Shown piece by piece: positions 5,670 to 8,782 of a stretch of 8,782 nt of DNA. Made by a program: the position numbers and the translations under genes. The notes beneath the pieces were generated by a model. The model was given only the letters and a program-made list of their open reading frames with translations, was not told the DNA's origin and ran no database searches. The stretch's first letter is position 1. Every line of letters begins with the position of its first letter. The DNA comes from JABFXC01 sp035551575 (GTDB lineage: Bacteria; Gemmatimonadota; Gemmatimonadetes; Gemmatimonadales; Gemmatimonadaceae), in contig DASZNJ010000398.1 in NCBI GenBank assembly GCA_035551575.1, positions 1 through 8,782 of the forward strand, written 5' to 3'.

Positions 5670-8618
5670 TCAGAAGCCGAGGTTGATCGACGCCACGAAC
5701 TGCATGAGCTGCGGCATCACGTTCTGCTCCCACTGGCCGTAGCCGCGCCCTCCCCCGAGGAACGACGCCTCGGGATCGAGCCCCTGCCACTTCGTCCAGG
5801 TGTGGAGGTTCCGCCCGGCGAGGGTGATCGATGCACGGCTGACGTGACCGGCGGACGCCCAGGCGGTGGGAAGTGTGTACGTCGCTGACAGCTCGCGAAA
5901 CTTCAGGTAGCTCGCGTCGGTGATCAGGAACGTCGAATAGCTGGTGCCCCCCTGCGCTTCAGCGACCTGCTTCGGGTCGAACTCCTGCGGGTAGTAGTCG
6001 ATCCGGCACTCGCTGAACAGGTTGCACCGTACCCGCCGGTTGCCGTCGAGCTTCTTGAATCCCGACTTGAAGTCGAAGAGCGAGTTGATGCGCACGTCGC
6101 GGAACAGCGTCAGCCCCGCGGTGATGGCACCCTCGTATTTCGGGGTGGTGTTCCCGAGAAAGACCGCCGGCGCTCCGGAGCAGGCGACGTTTCCCCCTGC
6201 ACCGTCGCTGCACATCACGTTGATCGCCCGTCCGTTCGCATCGAGCTGGGCGCTCGTGATCTTCTTGCCGAACCAGGACCCAACCGGATACCCGACGCGG
6301 TGCTCGATCAGGGGTGCGGCGGGGATGCGCGTCGCGTCGCCGAGCGTCCTGATCTCGTTGGTGTTGTAGGAGGCGCTGAGGGACAGGTCGAGCGCGGCAC
6401 GCTCGGCGCTGACGGGGGTGCCGCGAAGCAGCACCTCGTACCCGTGCTTGGTAACCTTGCCGGCGTTGAAGTACTGCTGCCCGGCGAAGCCGAGCGAAGG
6501 CGCGACCGATCGGCTGAGGATCGCGTCGGTGGTCTTGTCGCTGAACACCGTGAACTCCAGACCGAGTCGATCGTCGAACGCTCCGGCATCGAAGCCAAGC
6601 TCGAGCTCCGCACTGCGCTCAGGGCCGAGGTTCTCATTCCCGATCGACCCCGGCGTGACCGTCCCGTTGCCCCCGGGGACGAACGTCCGCACCGCCGCGA
6701 ACGCCGCCGGCTGCTGGCCGGACTGCCCGTACGCGGCGCGCAGCTTCAGCGAGTTCACCCACGAGAAGTTCCAGAACGGCTCCTCGCTGACGACCCAGCT
6801 CGCGCTGGCCTTCGGATAGTATGCCGCCTTGTACTTCGCGCCGAACGCACTGTTGTCGTCGCCGCGCACCGCCCCCGTCAGGAAGAGGCGGTTGTTCCAC
6901 CCGAGCTGTTCCTGCACGTAGAGCCCGACGGTGTTGTTCTGGATCCGATCGTCGTCGTAGACCGAGACGGTGGACAGCGCGCTCAGCGACTTCAGCCCGG
7001 GGGAGGGGAAACCTTCACCATAGGCCGCGCGCGTCAGCGTGTTGCGGCTGTAGTACTGCGCCCCGACCGACGTTTCGGACGACAGCGCGCTCGCCAGCTG
7101 CGTGCGCGCTGTCGCGGTGTAGTCGTAGGTATCGTAGGTGACCATCCGCGTCGACGCGTCGACATAGCCGTTGGTCGGATCGCCGAGCTCCCCGAAGAAG
7201 ACTGCCAGCTGGTCGTTCTTCTGGCCGATCTCGTTGTTGCTCTCGTTGGTGACGTCGGTCCCGACCGTCAGGCGCTGCGTGAACCAGCTGGCCGGGCTGT
7301 GGTTGAGGACGATGCTGCCGGTGAATCGGGCGACGTCCTGGTAGATCTGGAAGCCGCGGTAGTAGGCCTCCGGAGTACCGCTGTAGAAGCCGCGCTGCGG
7401 CGTATTGAGGGTGCGCGGCGTCGCGAAGTACGTCGTCCAGGTGATCCCCCCGCCCCCGGCCTCGAAGCCGACGTTCGTCCGGCCGGCGGTGTAGCCGAGG
7501 TTCGCGGCGACGTTCCATTTCGTGCTCGGCGTGAGCGAGAAGTTCGCGCGGCCGTTGTAGCGCCGGAGATCGTTGTTGCGCTCCGCGCCCTGTTGCGAGC
7601 TGGTCGAACCCGACAGGAAGTAGCGGAAGAGCGGCGATCCCGCATTGACGGAGAGGTTGTAATCCTGGATGCCGCCGGTGCGGAAGATCGGATGACCGCG
7701 GGTGTTCTCCAGATCCACGATGTCGATCGTCTCGATCTGGCTGGTTGCGGGGTTCTTCCAGTAATTCGTCCAGAGGCGGCCTTCCGGATTGCTGAACCAG
7801 TTCGCGCCCCGGCGGGCGAGGAAGTTCCAGGACGCTTTCCCCTGGGTCCCCTTTTTCGTGATGATCTGGATGACGCCGTTGGCTGCCTCGGTGCCGTACA
7901 GCGTCGCGGCGGCCGGCCCCTTGATGATCTCGATCGATTCGATCTCGTCGGGGCTGAAGTCGTTCCACCGCGAGATCGGGCGGGAGCCGAACGCCTGGCT
8001 GGTCGGCCCGCTCGCCTGGGTGTTGTCGACGCGGACGCCATCCACGTAGATCAACGGCTCGTTCGAGAGCGAGAGGCTCGACGCACCGCGAATCCTGATC
8101 TTCGCGCCGGTCCCGACCTGTCCCGAGCCTGGAAGGATCGCGACGCCGGCGGCGCGTCCCTCGACGAGCGCCTGGAAGCTCGGGACCGGCTGCGTCGCGA
8201 CGATGCTCGCGGCATCGATCTGGGAGACGGCGTTCCCGATCGTTCGCTTCTCGGCGCCGCCGGCGGTTCCGGTCACGACCACCGAGTTGAGCTCGATGAC
8301 CCGTGCGATCATGGTGATCCGGAGATCCATGTCGCCGACGGCGGCGGTGCGGGTGAGCGGCTGGTAGCCGATGCGGCGGACGGTGAGGGTGACCTGCGTC
8401 CCGGTCAGGCCACCGATCCGGAACCGCCCCGCGGCATCGGTCACCGCCGCGAGAGCGGTCCCGGGGACCGCGACTTCGACGTTAGGCAGGGCCTGCCCGG
8501 ACTGCTCGGCGAGCACGACCCCGGCGACCGCGCCGCCCTGGGCGGCGAGCGGCCGCGGGGCGGTCGCGAGCAACCCGGCAACGGTCGCGAGACCAGCACC
8601 GATGTACAAGATTCGCAT
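5670..8618 (-). CDS. SusC/RagA-family TonB-dependent outer-membrane transporter
   Basis: Outer-membrane barrel that imports a ligand handed over by the SusD-like lipoprotein, using TonB energy. The product is 982 residues, normal for the family. Signal peptide about 1-27 (MRILYIGAGLATVAGLL, cleavage likely near LAAQ). Next is a carboxypeptidase-regulatory-like beta-sandwich (about 30-105: GVVLAEQSGQALPNVEV, TDAAGRFRIGGL), a TonB-box-like VVVTGTAG (113-120), and the plug domain (about 121-257) with IRGASSLSLSNEPLIYVDG (176-194), the SusC signature, and EIIKGPAAATLYGTEAANGVIQIITKKG. The rest is the 22-strand barrel, ending in aromatic Phe (VASINLGF), the usual outer-membrane insertion signal. 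No N-terminal STN domain is present, so signalling through an anti-sigma factor is unlikely. The start at 8618 follows GGAGG with 5-nt spacing; an ATG four codons upstream overlaps that ribosome site and is less likely. First gene of the operon with susD. Confidence 0.95.
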   Translation of the reverse strand: MRILYIGAGLATVAGLLATAPRPLAAQGGAVAGVVLAEQSGQALPNVEVAVPGTALAAVTDAAGRFRIGGLTGTQVTLTVRRIGYQPLTRTAAVGDMDLRITMIARVIELNSVVVTGTAGGAEKRTIGNAVSQIDAASIVATQPVPSFQALVEGRAAGVAILPGSGQVGTGAKIRIRGASSLSLSNEPLIYVDGVRVDNTQASGPTSQAFGSRPISRWNDFSPDEIESIEIIKGPAAATLYGTEAANGVIQIITKKGTQGKASWNFLARRGANWFSNPEGRLWTNYWKNPATSQIETIDIVDLENTRGHPIFRTGGIQDYNLSVNAGSPLFRYFLSGSTSSQQGAERNNDLRRYNGRANFSLTPSTKWNVAANLGYTAGRTNVGFEAGGGGITWTTYFATPRTLNTPQRGFYSGTPEAYYRGFQIYQDVARFTGSIVLNHSPASWFTQRLTVGTDVTNESNNEIGQKNDQLAVFFGELGDPTNGYVDASTRMVTYDTYDYTATARTQLASALSSETSVGAQYYSRNTLTRAAYGEGFPSPGLKSLSALSTVSVYDDDRIQNNTVGLYVQEQLGWNNRLFLTGAVRGDDNSAFGAKYKAAYYPKASASWVVSEEPFWNFSWVNSLKLRAAYGQSGQQPAAFAAVRTFVPGGNGTVTPGSIGNENLGPERSAELELGFDAGAFDDRLGLEFTVFSDKTTDAILSRSVAPSLGFAGQQYFNAGKVTKHGYEVLLRGTPVSAERAALDLSLSASYNTNEIRTLGDATRIPAAPLIEHRVGYPVGSWFGKKITSAQLDANGRAINVMCSDGAGGNVACSGAPAVFLGNTTPKYEGAITAGLTLFRDVRINSLFDFKSGFKKLDGNRRVRCNLFSECRIDYYPQEFDPKQVAEAQGGTSYSTFLITDASYLKFRELSATYTLPTAWASAGHVSRASITLAGRNLHTWTKWQGLDPEASFLGGGRGYGQWEQNVMPQLMQFVASINLGF
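8480..8487 (+). repeat. CGTTAGGC motif, copy 4
   Basis: Plus-strand copy inside susC, which is read on the minus strand, so here the gene reads GCCTAACG and encodes Pro-Asn (in ALPNVEV) rather than using TTA. This shows the motif is not tied to one reading frame, amino-acid pair or gene orientation. Confidence 0.6.
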
Positions 8619-8623
8619 GGTGA

Positions 8624-8628
8624 CCTCC
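8624..8628 (-). promoter_or_regulatory. Ribosome binding site of susC
   Basis: GGAGG on the minus strand, 5 nt before the ATG at 8618. It selects this ATG over the one at 8630, which overlaps the site itself, and over the open frame extending to 8774. Confidence 0.8.
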
Positions 8629-8644
8629 ATGGCGGGGAGAGCGA

Positions 8645-8751
8645 TGTGCCGGCCGCGCCCGCGGGGGAATTCAACTCGACCCCGACGCGGCAGACCAGCG
8701 CTGGACGCGACGCTTCCTGGAAGGCGTCCGCGCAAGTGTGCCGGCCGCGCC
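8645..8751. repeat. 15-bp direct repeat upstream of susC
   Basis: TGTGCCGGCCGCGCC occurs perfectly at 8645-8659 and 8737-8751, start to start 92 bp, both in the non-coding region ahead of susC. The near copy lies about 27 bp upstream of the susC ATG. The repeat contains the palindrome GCCGGC. It could be a pair of regulator sites or simply a duplication in GC-rich DNA; the base bias makes chance matches more likely than usual. Confidence 0.5.
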
Positions 8752-8782
8752 GGCGCCGCGCAAGGCGCGGGCAACGGCGGGG

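Larger units (their letters stand above)
8619..8782 (-). promoter_or_regulatory. Upstream region of the susC-susD operon
   Basis: 164 bp to the window edge without a supported gene. On the minus strand the only AT-rich spot is GAGTTGAATTC (about 8668-8678), which could hold a weak -10 (TTGAAT) but has no convincing -35. The frame of susC stays open through here, but the predicted residues are Pro/Arg/Ala-rich and precede the signal peptide, so they are not coding. The promoter may lie here or beyond the window. Confidence 0.4.

Noticed and set aside
5656..5790. Extended SusD start overlapping the end of susC
   Set aside because: It would bury the lipoprotein signal 45 residues inside the protein; the ATG at 5655 gives a proper signal peptide.
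7015..7968. Minus-strand open frame of 317 codons within susC
   Set aside because: Same strand, other frame; Arg/Gln/Pro-rich with no domain, while the susC frame is continuous and family-like.
1..8782. CRISPR arrays, tRNA or rRNA genes, insertion sequences, attachment sites
   Set aside because: No regularly spaced repeats, RNA-gene-like sequence, transposase frames or terminal inverted repeats were seen on either strand.

Overview
The window is high-GC bacterial DNA with four protein genes in a simple layout. A divergent pair comes first: a Ser/Thr protein kinase gene on the minus strand, cut by the left edge, and a Lon protease gene on the plus strand, separated by about 355 bp. Converging on lon from the right is a two-gene minus-strand operon, susC then susD, encoding a TonB-dependent outer-membrane transporter and its surface lipoprotein partner. 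The combination of strong GC bias, a Pkn2-type kinase with a C-terminal 2TM-like membrane domain, and a compact SusC/SusD pair (982 and 427 residues) in a non-Bacteroidetes-like base composition points to Gemmatimonadota or a near relative. That assignment is an inference from gene style, not proof.

Region by region: 1-1359 is the kinase (minus, C-terminus missing). 1360-1714 is the divergent promoter region, with a plausible extended -10 promoter for the kinase and a Shine-Dalgarno-led start for lon. 1715-4282 is lon, with all catalytic residues intact and two insertions relative to E. coli Lon. 4283-4371 holds a 16-bp perfect-stem hairpin that can end lon transcription and lies just past the susD stop. 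4372-5655 is susD and 5670-8618 is susC, separated by 14 nt and probably translationally coupled. 8619-8782 is the upstream region of susC and carries a 15-bp perfect direct repeat.

Functionally, SusC and SusD act together: the lipoprotein caps the barrel and delivers a ligand, which the barrel imports using TonB energy. No glycosidase, peptidase or other substrate-revealing neighbour is visible, so the nutrient cannot be named. The kinase and Lon are likely independent housekeeping or signalling functions that only share an upstream region.

I found no clear previously undescribed multi-gene system here. The most unusual signal is the octamer CGTTAGGC. It occurs four times (both strands, three genes), accounts for every TTAG/CTAA tetranucleotide I could find in the window, and supplies all three TTA leucine codons I noticed in the annotated genes. 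It looks like a genome-wide signature motif whose function deserves testing.
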